From contig CAZGIC010000002.1 of assembly GCA_964526435.1 (NCBI GenBank), positions 1 through 64,000 of the forward strand: DNA of 64,000 bases, in the 5' to 3' direction. Position 1 is the first letter of the stretch, and every line of letters starts with the position of its first letter. A model generated the notes under the pieces. The model did no database searches. It saw nothing but the letters and a program-made list of their open reading frames with translations, and was not told where the DNA came from. Below, piece after piece: positions 53,724 to 63,671 of this stretch. Source of the DNA: Gallispira sp964526435. GTDB taxonomy: Bacteria > Bacillota > Clostridia > Lachnospirales > CAG-274. The translations under genes and the position numbers were made by a program.

Positions 53724-54713
53724 TTATTGCTTAATTTCAGTTGAATCTCTTTCAATAACGCTGTAACCCATTTTTATTTCACGGCAGCCCTCTTCTGTAC
53801 CTTTTATCATATTCATTAACAGACGAGCAGCTTCCATACCGCTTGATTTGTAATAAAAATGAAGAGAAGTAAGGTTAGGTTCCATTACTGTGCCTATTAT
53901 ATTATCCCCAATACCTGCAATCATTACATCATCAGGTATTTTTCTTCCGGAATGTTTAATATATTTTGCGGCACCTGCGGCAATATTGTCAGTAGCACAT
54001 ACAATGCCTTCAATACCAATGCCACGGCTGAAAAGCTCTTTGCAGGCTTCATATCCTGCTTCAAGTGAAAATTCACATTGTATAATATATTTATCGTCAT
54101 ATTTTACGCCATTTTCAGCAAGGGCGGAAATATAACCTTTTTTTCTTGAAAACCCTGCAGCCTTGTCTTTATCTGTAACTCCTATGTAGGCAATTTTTTT
54201 CTTTTTTCTAAGCAATACATTTGTAAGTGCTTTTGTGCCATTGTAATCGTCATTGTATACGCAGGAACAGCCATCAAGCCTTTGAGCAAGTATAACAAGG
54301 GGAATATTAAGCTCATTTATTAATTTTTTGTGTTTGTTTGTGAATATTGTTCCTATTAGTATAATGCCGTCTACAAAATTATCTTTAAATGTATTTATAT
54401 ATTTAAGTTCTTCTTTTTCGTCATTGGCTGTGTTTGCAAGTATAAGCTGAAAATTTTCTGCTGCAACAATGCTGCTTATTCCACTTATCATTTTTCCTAT
54501 TGCATCGGAGTTGAGCCTTGGTATTATTACACCTATAACATTTGTTTTCTTGGTACGGAGAGTTTGTGCCTGTGTAGAGGGTACATATCCTGTTTCTTCA
54601 ATAACCTTCTTTATTATTTTCTTTTTTTCGGCACTTACATAGCCGTTGTTGAGATACCTTGACACAGTGGCTCTTGAAACTCCTGCCATTTTTGCAATTT
54701 CATTTATTGTCAT
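53724..54713 (-). CDS. LacI-family transcriptional regulator
   Basis: 329 aa from the ATG at 54713 (MTINEIAKMAGVSRATVSRYL), chosen because AGAAGG precedes it; the longer frame upstream adds 16 residues before the helix-turn-helix. A periplasmic-binding-like sugar sensor (~60-329) follows. No sugar operon adjoins it, so the effector is unknown. It is a possible but unproven candidate for the operators at 29225 and 29357. Confidence 0.9.
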   Translation of the reverse strand: MTINEIAKMAGVSRATVSRYLNNGYVSAEKKKIIKKVIEETGYVPSTQAQTLRTKKTNVIGVIIPRLNSDAIGKMISGISSIVAAENFQLILANTANDEKEELKYINTFKDNFVDGIILIGTIFTNKHKKLINELNIPLVILAQRLDGCSCVYNDDYNGTKALTNVLLRKKKKIAYIGVTDKDKAAGFSRKKGYISALAENGVKYDDKYIIQCEFSLEAGYEACKELFSRGIGIEGIVCATDNIAAGAAKYIKHSGRKIPDDVMIAGIGDNIIGTVMEPNLTSLHFYYKSSGMEAARLLMNMIKGTEEGCREIKMGYSVIERDSTEIKQ

Positions 54714-54802
54714 ATTGTATTCCTTCTTGTATGTACCAATTGCATAAGGCGGATAAGTCAAAAATTAACCTATCCGTCAACTGAAATTCATATAATTAAG
54801 GT

Positions 54803-55276
54803 TTATTCGTTATCTTTGCTGTTAGAATTAAGTTCCTCTTTAACTTCATTTACTGCATCTTTAACTGTGTTTTTAACATTTGATGCTGCGTCTTTAGTGT
54901 CTTCTATTGTGGTTTTTACAGATTCTTTAATATCATCGGCGGCTTCTTTTACTTCGTCAATAATATCTTCGGAAGAATCAATAATTACCTCGTCAACAAA
55001 GTCTGCATTTTTAGCTTTTGCTTTGTATTCCTGCATTTTTATTTTGCCTTTGCTGTATACATCTTCTCCTATTTCCTTTGCTTTGTCTGCGTATTTTTTT
55101 ACAACAGGTTTTGCATCTTCAACTATTTCGCATACTCGTTCCCTTACAGTTTCAATTACATCTCCGGCATCTATACTCTTTGTATCTTTGATTGTTTCCA
55201 TAAGTTTAACAGCTTCGTCTACAGTTATTTTGCCGTCATTTACCATTTTAAGTATAGTCATTCTTTCCTTTTTCAT
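54803..55276 (-). CDS. Helical protein with SHOCT-like N-terminus
   Basis: 157 aa from the ATG at 55276, nine bases after AGAGAGG. The N-terminus (MTILKMVNDGKITVDEAVKLMETI) resembles the short SHOCT-like helix pair found at the start of many stress proteins. The rest is Lys/Glu/Asp-rich amphipathic helix with repeated heptad-like segments (VKTTIEDTKDAASNVKNTV), like YtxH or LEA-type proteins. No membrane helix is present. The function is unknown. Confidence 0.65.
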   Translation of the reverse strand: MKKERMTILKMVNDGKITVDEAVKLMETIKDTKSIDAGDVIETVRERVCEIVEDAKPVVKKYADKAKEIGEDVYSKGKIKMQEYKAKAKNADFVDEVIIDSSEDIIDEVKEAADDIKESVKTTIEDTKDAASNVKNTVKDAVNEVKEELNSNSKDNE

Positions 55277-55328
55277 TGTAAAAAACCTCTCTTTCATTTA
55301 GTTTTAGAATTTACAGTTTGCATATTTT

Positions 55329-56054
55329 TTATTCAAAGCTTGTTAAATCCCTTTCTATTGTTTTTCTGACTGTTTCGGGAAGCTGGGCAATTTCTTCTTT
55401 TGAAAGTGATGTAACATCAATTGGCGGATGAATATATAAATTAACTGTTACAGGTTTTATTCTGTAGTTATTTGCCTCCATAATATTTCTTGTTCCGTCA
55501 ATTGTTAAAGGGACAATGGGGCATTTGCTTTTTGTTGCAAGTTTAAAGCTTCCGCCTTTGAATTCTCCCAGCTTTCCTGTTTTGCTTCTTGTACCTTCAG
55601 GGAAGATAACCATATTGATCCCGTTTTTAAGCTGTTTTATGCCATCAATAATTATCTGAGCTGACTGTTTAATGTCACTGCGATCCATAAAAAGGCAGTG
55701 TATTCTTTTCATCCATTGATTTATAAAAGGAAGTTTTTCAAGCTCCACTTTTGCTACAAATGCTTTTGGAACGGGAAGATATGCCAAAAGCAAAAGTATA
55801 TCGAAATTACTCTGATGATTTGAAACAAAGAGAATGCTCGTATCCTTTGGCAGATTTTCTATGCCATAAACATTTACCTTAGCTCCCGAATCTTTCATTC
55901 TGTCCATTGCCCAGTCTGATACTCTTTTTGTGACAAAGTCCTCATATTCTTCATTTTTCCCTTCTTCAAGAAACTTATCTGCCTTTTTAAGTTTACTTTT
56001 GTTAATGACAAGGGAGCCTATTAACTTAACATACCATTTTATTGTTCTAAACAT
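55329..56054 (-). CDS. plsC: 1-acyl-sn-glycerol-3-phosphate acyltransferase
   Basis: 241 aa. It has the acyltransferase motif NHQSNFD (HxxxxD) near residue 79, FPEGTRSKTG for the glycerophosphate site, and VPLTIDGT. It adds the second acyl chain to make phosphatidic acid at the membrane. It lies upstream of, and on the same strand as, the SHOCT-like gene with a 52-base gap. Confidence 0.93.
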   Translation of the reverse strand: MFRTIKWYVKLIGSLVINKSKLKKADKFLEEGKNEEYEDFVTKRVSDWAMDRMKDSGAKVNVYGIENLPKDTSILFVSNHQSNFDILLLLAYLPVPKAFVAKVELEKLPFINQWMKRIHCLFMDRSDIKQSAQIIIDGIKQLKNGINMVIFPEGTRSKTGKLGEFKGGSFKLATKSKCPIVPLTIDGTRNIMEANNYRIKPVTVNLYIHPPIDVTSLSKEEIAQLPETVRKTIERDLTSFE

Positions 56055-56181
56055 ATTTAAACTCCTTCAAAAAACACTTTTTTAATTCACCAAAATATGT
56101 TAATATATACTTAGTTATTAATTTATGATTTAATTATACAATAGATTTATTAAAATTTAAAGTTTTTTTGGAGATAAATTT

Positions 56182-57510
56182 ATGAAAGAGAGAGAAATTG
56201 CCCTTTTTGTGCTTATGGACATATTTGAAGAGGGTGCTTATAATAATATAATATTAAGAAAAACACTGAATAAGCACAGTGAACTTACTTCTGTTCAGAG
56301 GGCTTTTGTTACAGAGCTTGTAAACGGAACACTGAGGAATCTTATAAATATTGACTATGTTATAAACAGTTTTTCTAAAACTAAAACGGATAAAATGAAG
56401 CCTTTTATTTTAAATAATTTAAGGGTTGCTGTTTATCAGATACTTTATATGGATAAAATTCCTGTATCGGCTGCATGTAATGAGGCTGTTATGCTTGCAA
56501 AAAAGAGAAGTTTTTCTTCTCTTTCAGGTTTTGTAAACGGAGTTCTCAGAAATATTGCAAGGAACAGGGATAATATTGAATATCCAAAAGATAAAACAAA
56601 AGCTCTTGCACTTAAATACTCTTATCCGGAATGGCTTATAAAATACTGGCTTAAGGAAATGTCCTTTGAGGAGGCAGAAAAAGTTTGTGCTTCATTTGCA
56701 CAGCCCCCAAGGCTAAGTGTGTGTGTAAATACAACAAAGGTAAGTAAAAATGAATTAAAGAATAAATTTTCAGATGAGGGCATTGCTGTAGACAGTGATA
56801 CACTTCTTGACAACAGCCTGTATATTTACAGAACAAGCAATATAGCTGAAAGCATGTGCTATAAAGAAGGGCTTTTTCATATAATGGATGAGAGCTCTAT
56901 GCTTGCTGTTAAAATTTTGGCACCTTTAAAAAATTCCCTTGTGGTTGATGTGTGTTCAGCTCCGGGAGGAAAGAGCTTTGCTATAGCTGAATATATGGAC
57001 GATTCTGGACAGGTTCGTTCAAGGGACGTTTATGAACATAAAATCAAGCTTATTGAGGAAGGAGCAGAACGTCTGGGACTTAAATCAATAAAAACCGAGC
57101 TTAAAGATGCCTCAGAAGCTGATATGGAACTGAAAGCAGATTATGTACTTGTGGATGCTCCATGTTCAGGTTTGGGACTTGTAAGAAAAAAGCCTGATAT
57201 TAAATATAACAAAGTTTATGAGGATATTGAAGAGCTTTCAGCTTTACAGAGGAAAATCCTTGCAGCATCATCTGTTATGGTGAAGGAAGGAGGAATACTT
57301 GTGTATTCCACATGTACAATATCACATAAGGAAAACATTGAAAATGTAAAGTGGTTTTGCAGAGAATACGGATTTACTCCGGAGGATATAAGAAAGTATC
57401 TTCCTGAAAATATGAAATGTGATACAGCAGAAAAGGGTTATATACAGCTTTTGCCTTATGAATATGGAACAGACGGATTTTTTATAGCAAGGATGAGAAA
57501 AAATGGATAA
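56182..57510 (+). CDS. rsmB: 16S rRNA (cytosine-967-C5)-methyltransferase
   Basis: 442 aa. An N-terminal NusB-like RNA-binding domain (~1-135) is followed by the SAM methyltransferase with VVDVCSAPGGKSFAIAEYM. The catalytic cysteines are in DAPCSGLG and STCT. It is the first gene of an eight-gene operon: rsmB-rlmN-stp-prkC-rsgA-rpe-thiN and the small protein at 63520. The stop overlaps the rlmN start by 8 bases. Confidence 0.93.
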   Translation: MKEREIALFVLMDIFEEGAYNNIILRKTLNKHSELTSVQRAFVTELVNGTLRNLINIDYVINSFSKTKTDKMKPFILNNLRVAVYQILYMDKIPVSAACNEAVMLAKKRSFSSLSGFVNGVLRNIARNRDNIEYPKDKTKALALKYSYPEWLIKYWLKEMSFEEAEKVCASFAQPPRLSVCVNTTKVSKNELKNKFSDEGIAVDSDTLLDNSLYIYRTSNIAESMCYKEGLFHIMDESSMLAVKILAPLKNSLVVDVCSAPGGKSFAIAEYMDDSGQVRSRDVYEHKIKLIEEGAERLGLKSIKTELKDASEADMELKADYVLVDAPCSGLGLVRKKPDIKYNKVYEDIEELSALQRKILAASSVMVKEGGILVYSTCTISHKENIENVKWFCREYGFTPEDIRKYLPENMKCDTAEKGYIQLLPYEYGTDGFFIARMRKNG

Positions 57511-58552
57511 AAGAGATTTGCGTTCATTTACACTTGAAAAACTTACAGAGGAAATGAAAAGCCTTGGAGAAAAAAACTTCAGAGCAAAACAAATATACAG
57601 CTGGCTACATCAGAAACAGGTGACATCATTTGATGATATGACAAATCTTTCTAAGGACCTTCGTAAGAAACTTGAAGAAAATTATACATTAAAAAATTTA
57701 AAAATAGTTGAAAAACTTGTGTCAATGGAGGATAATACTAGTAAGTATCTTTTTGAACTTGAGGATAATATAGTTATAGAAAGTGTGCTTATGAAATATT
57801 CTTACGGAAATGCTGTTTGTATATCATCTCAGGCGGGGTGCAGAATGGGCTGTACATTTTGTGCTTCGACTATAGGGGGACTGGAAAGAAATCTTCTCCC
57901 GGGAGAAATGGCGGAGCAGATATATGAAATACAGAGAGATACAGGAGAAAGGGTTTCTAATGTTGTAATAATGGGAAGCGGAGAACCTCTTGATAATTAT
58001 GACAATGTTATGGATTTTCTTGAAATAATACATTCAAAAGAGGGAAATAATTTAAGTCACAGACATATAACTCTTTCAACCTGCGGTATTGTTGATAAAA
58101 TATATGAGCTTGCAGATGAAAAGCTGCAGATTACACTGGCAATTTCTCTCCATGCACCCAATAATGAAATAAGACAGAATACAATGCCTGTGGCAAGAAA
58201 GTATGACTATGATTCTCTGATAAAGGCAGCAAAACATTATGCCGACACAACAAAAAGGCGTGTAACATTTGAATATGCCCTTATAAAAGGTGTAAATGAT
58301 GGAGAGGACAATGCAAGGGAACTTGCATCAAGGCTTAAGGGTTTGATGTGCCATGTGAATCTTATACCTGTAAATGATGTTAAGGAAAACAACTATATAA
58401 GAAGTACAGAGGAAAACATTAAAAGCTTTGCTCAAACATTACAGAAGCTTGGAATTGAAACTACCATAAGAAGGAAGCTTGGCAGTGACATAAATGCTGC
58501 CTGCGGACAACTTAGAAAAAGTTATAGAGAGAAAATGGTAAAGGAGGAATAA
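57503..58552 (+). CDS. rlmN: 23S rRNA/tRNA adenine-C2 methyltransferase
   Basis: 349 aa radical SAM enzyme. The cluster motif CRMGCTFCAST has its three Cys near residues 111-118, and the downstream GEPLDNYDNVM and conserved Cys near the C-terminus (INAACGQLR) are present. RlmN methylates A2503 of 23S rRNA and A37 of some tRNAs. Its operon position before the phosphatase/kinase pair is conserved in Firmicutes. Confidence 0.95.
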   Translation: MDKRDLRSFTLEKLTEEMKSLGEKNFRAKQIYSWLHQKQVTSFDDMTNLSKDLRKKLEENYTLKNLKIVEKLVSMEDNTSKYLFELEDNIVIESVLMKYSYGNAVCISSQAGCRMGCTFCASTIGGLERNLLPGEMAEQIYEIQRDTGERVSNVVIMGSGEPLDNYDNVMDFLEIIHSKEGNNLSHRHITLSTCGIVDKIYELADEKLQITLAISLHAPNNEIRQNTMPVARKYDYDSLIKAAKHYADTTKRRVTFEYALIKGVNDGEDNARELASRLKGLMCHVNLIPVNDVKENNYIRSTEENIKSFAQTLQKLGIETTIRRKLGSDINAACGQLRKSYREKMVKEE

Positions 58553-58553
58553 T

Positions 58554-59288
58554 ATGTTTGGTTTTGGAAGAACCGATATAGGTCTGCTGCGACCTAAAAA
58601 CGAGGATTCTATATATGTATCAAATGAGCCTGTAGGCAAACTCTCTAATCTGTACATAGTTGCTGATGGTATGGGAGGACATAAAGCCGGACAGGTTGCA
58701 AGCAATACTGCTATTGAAGCTTTTATTGCCTATCTCAGTAAATATCAGCCCGACAGTACAGAAGAGCCTCTTGATATGCTTATCGGTGGTATAAATATGG
58801 CAAATGAGGCTGTTTACAGACTTGGCTGTTCATATGAAGAGTATGGAGATATGGGTACTACTATGGTGACTGCAACAATTGCAGGTGACAATGTGTATAT
58901 TGCCCATGTAGGGGATTCAAGGCTTTACAGAATAACTGATGGCAGAATTGATCAGGTGACAAATGACCATTCACTTGTGGCTGAAATGGTTAAGGCAGGA
59001 CATATAACTGAGGAAGAGGCAAGGGTGCATCCTCAGAGAAACTGTATAACAAGGGCTGTAGGAACTGACAGATATGTTGTAAGTGACGGTCATATAGTTA
59101 GAGTTAAAGAAAATGATACAATATTAATGTGCAGTGACGGACTTAATACAATGCTTGAGGACAGAGAAATACTTGACCTGGCAGGAAACAGATCCATTGG
59201 TATTGAGGACAGAGTTAATATGCTTATAGATGCTGCAAACAACAATGGCGGGAAAGACAACATATCTGCCATTGTAATCGATATTTAA
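58554..59288 (+). CDS. stp: PP2C-family Ser/Thr phosphatase
   Basis: 244 aa. The metal motifs VADGMGGHKAG, AHVGDSRLYR and DNISAIVIDI are complete. It reverses phosphorylation by the Ser/Thr kinase encoded next to it, so the pair sets cell-wall and growth signalling. The start lies 1 base after the rlmN stop. Confidence 0.95.
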   Translation: MFGFGRTDIGLLRPKNEDSIYVSNEPVGKLSNLYIVADGMGGHKAGQVASNTAIEAFIAYLSKYQPDSTEEPLDMLIGGINMANEAVYRLGCSYEEYGDMGTTMVTATIAGDNVYIAHVGDSRLYRITDGRIDQVTNDHSLVAEMVKAGHITEEEARVHPQRNCITRAVGTDRYVVSDGHIVRVKENDTILMCSDGLNTMLEDREILDLAGNRSIGIEDRVNMLIDAANNNGGKDNISAIVIDI

Positions 59289-59302
59289 AGGAGGTGTTGC
59301 CG

Positions 59303-61279
59303 ATGGTACTTGAAAATGGATGTGTTGTAAGTGAAAGATATAAAATTCTTGGAGTAATAGGCAAAGGCGGTATGGCCATTGTCTATAAAGCAAATGACCT
59401 TAAGCTTGGGAGAGATGTTACATTTAAAGTTTTAAAGTCTGATTTTATTGAAGATGAGGCTTTTATAAGCAGATTCAGTACAGAAGCAAGAGCGGCAGCA
59501 CAGCTTGCTCATACAAATATTGTAAATGTTTATGATGTAGGCAATGACGGGGATATATATTACATTGTAATGGAATATATAGACGGTTATACTCTTAAGG
59601 AGCTTATATATAAAAATGCTCCTCTTGATAACAGACTTGCATGTGATATTGCTATGCAGATTGCAGCAGGTCTTGAAAATGCCCATGCACATGGGGTAAT
59701 ACACAGAGATATAAAGCCTGAAAATATATTGCTTTCCAAAATAGGAGGAAAGCTTACTGCAAAGGTAACGGACTTTGGTATAGCAAAGGCAAGCAGCATT
59801 GAAAATACACAGGGCGATTATATGGGCTCTGTACATTACTTTTCACCTGAGCAGGCAAAGGGTGAAAATGTGGATCAGAGAAGTGATATATATTCACTTG
59901 GTATAGTGCTTTATGAAATGGTTACAGGCACAATTCCTTTTGAGGGAGAATCTGCTCTTGACCTGGCTATGAAGCATATTAAGTCACCTATTCCTGACCC
60001 GAGAATGGTAAATCCTGAAGTTGCTCCGGAAATAATTGAAATTATTAAAAAGGCATGTGCAAAGGAACCTAAAAACAGGTATCAGAGTGCAAGATCTATG
60101 GGGCAAGCCTTAAAAAATGTCTATGAAAATAAGGGTGTTGCAGATACAGGCAAAAAGAAAAATAAGGGAGCTAAAAAACCTATTCCTGAAATTGACGATG
60201 TTTTTGAAGAAGATGAGGAAACTCTTGAAATTAAAAGGCGGGAACGCAATGTAATAATTACAGCTGTGATAACAGGTTTACTTATTATATTGCTTATATC
60301 GGTGGGGGGAAGCATATTGAAAAATACCCTCTATGGTGATACAATAAAGGTGCCGAATTTTGTAGGTATGACTTATGAAAAGGCTTGTGAGCTAGCTGAA
60401 AAAAAGGGACTTACAATTGAGAGAAAAGAAGTATATCAGGCTGATGTTGAAGCAGGCTGTGTTGCACAGCAGACTCCTGAAAAGGGAGAAAGAGTAAATC
60501 CGGGAGATGTTGTTGTGCTGTATGTAAGCTATGGTTCAGGAGATATAGAGGTACCTGATATAGTAGGTATGAGAAAGTCAAAGGGTGAGGAAACTCTTGA
60601 AGAACTGGGACTTTTAATGGGAGATGTGGATTATGAAAACAGTGACAGACCTGTTGGTGAAATTATTGAACAGGATCCCGAAGAAGGAGAAATGGTAAGT
60701 GCCAATACAAGAATAAATGTAAAGGTAAGTCAGGGTTCTGTAGATGAGGAAGTACAGGTGCCTGACCTTAAGCTTAAAACCCAGGAAGAAGTGTCAGAGA
60801 TACTTGATGAGCTTGGATTAAACGGAAAGTTTATTGACGGTTACAGCGACACTGTTCCGGAAGGACAGGTAATTGACCAGGGAATAGCAGCAAACACCTT
60901 TGTACCTATAGGCAGTCAGGTTACTGTTACAATAAGCCGCGGAGAAAGAACTGATACAACAGAGACTACAACAAGTGTACCGGCTATTATAGATATAGAA
61001 GAGCCTACTACAGAAACAACAACAGAGACTACTACTGAAGTTGTTACAGAAGCTTCAGGAAGTACATCAGTAAGTATTCCTGTAAATCCTGACAGTTCAA
61101 TACTTACGGATTCAAACAGTGTTGTGGTTACGGCTAAGAAAAACGGAACAGAAGTAACATTAAAGGAATATACTTTAGGAAAAGATGAATTCCCCTTTAC
61201 GGTCAATGATACTTCAGACGGAAATACAGAGTATACAGTAACAGTAAACGGCAATGTAATATACAGTGAGATACAGTAA
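59303..61279 (+). CDS. prkC: PASTA-domain Ser/Thr protein kinase
   Basis: 658 aa from the ATG at 59303, eight bases after AAAGGAGG; an in-frame GTG lies inside that site. The kinase domain (~10-270) has the glycine loop GKGGMAIVY, FKVLK with the catalytic Lys, HRDIKPENILL and DFGIAK. One membrane helix (~317-337) leads to three PASTA repeats (~348-550) that bind muropeptides or lipid II. A Thr/Glu-rich linker and a ~70-aa extracellular beta module follow. That linker is the same type as in the pectinases. Confidence 0.93.
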   Translation: MVLENGCVVSERYKILGVIGKGGMAIVYKANDLKLGRDVTFKVLKSDFIEDEAFISRFSTEARAAAQLAHTNIVNVYDVGNDGDIYYIVMEYIDGYTLKELIYKNAPLDNRLACDIAMQIAAGLENAHAHGVIHRDIKPENILLSKIGGKLTAKVTDFGIAKASSIENTQGDYMGSVHYFSPEQAKGENVDQRSDIYSLGIVLYEMVTGTIPFEGESALDLAMKHIKSPIPDPRMVNPEVAPEIIEIIKKACAKEPKNRYQSARSMGQALKNVYENKGVADTGKKKNKGAKKPIPEIDDVFEEDEETLEIKRRERNVIITAVITGLLIILLISVGGSILKNTLYGDTIKVPNFVGMTYEKACELAEKKGLTIERKEVYQADVEAGCVAQQTPEKGERVNPGDVVVLYVSYGSGDIEVPDIVGMRKSKGEETLEELGLLMGDVDYENSDRPVGEIIEQDPEEGEMVSANTRINVKVSQGSVDEEVQVPDLKLKTQEEVSEILDELGLNGKFIDGYSDTVPEGQVIDQGIAANTFVPIGSQVTVTISRGERTDTTETTTSVPAIIDIEEPTTETTTETTTEVVTEASGSTSVSIPVNPDSSILTDSNSVVVTAKKNGTEVTLKEYTLGKDEFPFTVNDTSDGNTEYTVTVNGNVIYSEIQ

Positions 61280-61280
61280 T

Positions 61281-62144
61281 ATGACAGGAAGAATAATAAG
61301 AGGCGTTGGCGGACTATATTATGTAGCCGCCAACGATAATGTGTATGAGTGCAGTGCCAGAGGCAGATTCAGAAAGGCTAAAATTGTGCCTACAGTGGGA
61401 GATTTTGCAGAATTTACAATACTTGATGAAAATGCCAAAAAAGGTGCTCTTGATAAAATAGAAAAAAGAAAGAACTCTCTTGTAAGACCAAGAATAGCAA
61501 ACATTGATACGGCTGTAATCACTTTTGCGGCAGCAAGTCCGGATATAAATATGGATCTGCTTGACAGATTTCTTATACTTGCAGAAACCCAGAATATACC
61601 TAATATTGTAATATGTATAAATAAGTCCGATCTTGCAGATGAGCATATAAAAAATGACATTATGAGAATATATGGAAATATTTATACTGTTGTTTATGTT
61701 TCAGCAGCAAAGGTTCTTGGCATTGATGAACTTAAAAAAGCGGTAAAAGGAGTGACTGTATTTGCAGGACCTTCAGGTGTGGGAAAGACAAGCCTTATTA
61801 ATGAACTAATTCCCCACAGCAACAGGCAGACAGGAGAAATAAGCAGAAAAATTGAAAGAGGTAAGCATACCACAAGACAAGTTGAGCTTATTCATATGGA
61901 TGGTAATGTTTATATAGCGGATACTCCCGGCTTTACATCGCTTTCACTTGACTTTATTAAAACAGAGGATTTACAGCATTATTTCAGGGAATTTGAGCCT
62001 TATCTGGGAAGATGCCGATTTACGGATTGTGCTCACATAGCAGAGCCGGATTGTAAGATCAAGGAACATATAGGGGAAAGTATTTCAAAAGAAAGATACG
62101 ACAGATTTGTATATTTATACAATGAGATGAAACAAAGGAGATAA
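61281..62144 (+). CDS. rsgA: Ribosome small subunit-dependent GTPase A
   Basis: 287 aa from the ATG at 61281, 1 base after the prkC stop. An in-frame GTG overlaps prkC but gives an unusual N-terminus. There is an OB fold, then a circularly permuted GTPase with NKSD (G4) before GPSGVGKTSLIN (G1) and DTPGF (G3). A C-terminal zinc finger has its ligands in RFTDCAHIAEPDCKIKE. It checks 30S maturation. In Firmicutes it is often phosphorylated by PrkC. Confidence 0.94.
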   Translation: MTGRIIRGVGGLYYVAANDNVYECSARGRFRKAKIVPTVGDFAEFTILDENAKKGALDKIEKRKNSLVRPRIANIDTAVITFAAASPDINMDLLDRFLILAETQNIPNIVICINKSDLADEHIKNDIMRIYGNIYTVVYVSAAKVLGIDELKKAVKGVTVFAGPSGVGKTSLINELIPHSNRQTGEISRKIERGKHTTRQVELIHMDGNVYIADTPGFTSLSLDFIKTEDLQHYFREFEPYLGRCRFTDCAHIAEPDCKIKEHIGESISKERYDRFVYLYNEMKQRR

Positions 62145-62148
62145 AATT

Positions 62149-62817
62149 ATGGATTATATATTGTCACCGTCACTGCTTTCAGCTGATTTTACAAGACTTG
62201 ACAGGGAAATAAAAATATGTGAGGAAAACAATGTAACCTATCTGCATGTAGATGTTATGGATGGTATGTTTGTGCCAAATATTTCAATTGGAATTCCCGT
62301 TGTAAAAAGCATAAGACAGATAACAGACCTTGTCCTTGATGTACATTTGATGATAGTAAAGCCTGAAAGATATATAGAAGCTTTTGCAGAGGCAGGTTCA
62401 GACATTATTAATATACATTATGAAGCAACAGAGGACTGTGTGCCCGTTCTTAAGAAAATAAAAAGTCTTGGCAAAAGGGCGGCAGTTACAATTAAGCCAA
62501 AAACAAATTATAAGGAAGTTCTTCACCTTGCAGATTATGTGGATATGTTTCTTGTAATGAGTGTTGAGCCTGGATTCGGCGGACAGAGTTTTATTGAATC
62601 TACTCTTAAAAATGTGGAAGGACTGGCTGAATACAAGGCATCAAAGGGTTATGAATACGACATTGAAATTGACGGAGGCATAAACATTGATAATGTTACA
62701 CGTCCTCTTGATGCAGGGGCAAATATAATTGTGGCAGGTTCCGCAATATTCGGCAAAGACAATACAGAAGAAAAAATTAAGAAATTTAACGAAATAATGA
62801 GCAGATACAAAGGATAA
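62149..62817 (+). CDS. rpe: Ribulose-phosphate 3-epimerase
   Basis: 222-aa TIM barrel. The motifs SLLSADFTRL, HVDVMDGMFVPN and VEPGFGGQSF are typical, with the metal His/Asp ligands in them. It converts ribulose-5-phosphate and xylulose-5-phosphate, which links pentose and uronate breakdown to the pentose phosphate pathway. It lies 4 bases after rsgA. Confidence 0.95.
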   Translation: MDYILSPSLLSADFTRLDREIKICEENNVTYLHVDVMDGMFVPNISIGIPVVKSIRQITDLVLDVHLMIVKPERYIEAFAEAGSDIINIHYEATEDCVPVLKKIKSLGKRAAVTIKPKTNYKEVLHLADYVDMFLVMSVEPGFGGQSFIESTLKNVEGLAEYKASKGYEYDIEIDGGINIDNVTRPLDAGANIIVAGSAIFGKDNTEEKIKKFNEIMSRYKG

Positions 62818-62840
62818 TATGCTTGTAATATGAGGTAGAT

Positions 62841-63473
62841 ATGAGAACTATAATTATCGGTAACGGCGAAATCAATGATTATGAATTAATAAGAGAATAT
62901 TTTGATGAGGCATACATAATAGCCTGTGACGGAGGGCTGAGACATTGCAGGGCTATGATGATACAGCCCAATGTTATGCTGGGGGATTTTGATTCTGCTC
63001 ATAGGGAGGATATTGAGTTTTTCTATAATATGGGTGTACTTATGGAAGAATATCCTGTAAAAAAAGATAAGACCGATATGGAAATTGCCATTGATATGGC
63101 TATAGAGAGAGAGACTGATGAAATTTACATAGTAGGAGGACTGGGCAAAAGGTTTGATCACAGTCTTGCCAACGTACATATACTTTTAAGACCTGTAAGG
63201 CTTGGAATAAGGGCATGTCTTCTTGATGAAAACAATATTATAACTCTTGTTGAGGACAGCGTTGATATTGTGGGAGAAGAAGGGCAGACGGTTTCCCTGA
63301 TTCCTCTTACAACAAGGGTAAAGGGAATCTGTACAAAACATATGGAATATGAATTAAAAAATGCTGAAATGGAAATAGGAAGTTCCCTTGGAGTGAGCAA
63401 TGTTATGAAAGAAGAAGTTGCTACAGTTTCTGTTGAAGAGGGAACGCTCATATTAATTATGTCAAGAGATTAA
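62841..63473 (+). CDS. thiN: Thiamine pyrophosphokinase
   Basis: 210 aa. N-terminal IACDGGLRHC, GDFDSA and the core KDKTDMEIAIDMA then GGLGKRFDHSLANV match the family. It makes thiamine pyrophosphate from thiamine and ATP. No TPP riboswitch was seen in this operon, consistent with constitutive expression in the cluster. Confidence 0.93.
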   Translation: MRTIIIGNGEINDYELIREYFDEAYIIACDGGLRHCRAMMIQPNVMLGDFDSAHREDIEFFYNMGVLMEEYPVKKDKTDMEIAIDMAIERETDEIYIVGGLGKRFDHSLANVHILLRPVRLGIRACLLDENNIITLVEDSVDIVGEEGQTVSLIPLTTRVKGICTKHMEYELKNAEMEIGSSLGVSNVMKEEVATVSVEEGTLILIMSRD

Positions 63474-63519
63474 ACTAAACTGCATAGAAATATATATATA
63501 GTGCAGGGAAGTTTATGTA

Positions 63520-63663
63520 ATGAGATTTTGTGATGTTAAAAAATATTTCATTGGTATTTTTCTTATAGGCATAGGTATAGGTATTATAATTTCCATGATG
63601 TGGGGAATGGGGTGTATATGTGCCCTTGCTTTTATATGTGCAGGGATATGGAGGATTTTTTAA
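63520..63663 (+). CDS. 47-residue two-helix membrane protein after thiN
   Basis: ATG at 63520, TAA at 63661-63663. The protein is hydrophobic, with two membrane segments around a GMG turn (residues ~10-25 and ~27-45), starts MRFCDVKKYF and contains four cysteines. The ribosome binding site (AGGGAAG) is fair. In Bacillus the gene after thiN is the small sporulation protein spoVM. This protein is longer and does not resemble SpoVM, so it is not named so. A hairpin terminator follows. Confidence 0.65.
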   Translation: MRFCDVKKYFIGIFLIGIGIGIIISMMWGMGCICALAFICAGIWRIF

Positions 63664-63671
63664 AAAGACCT

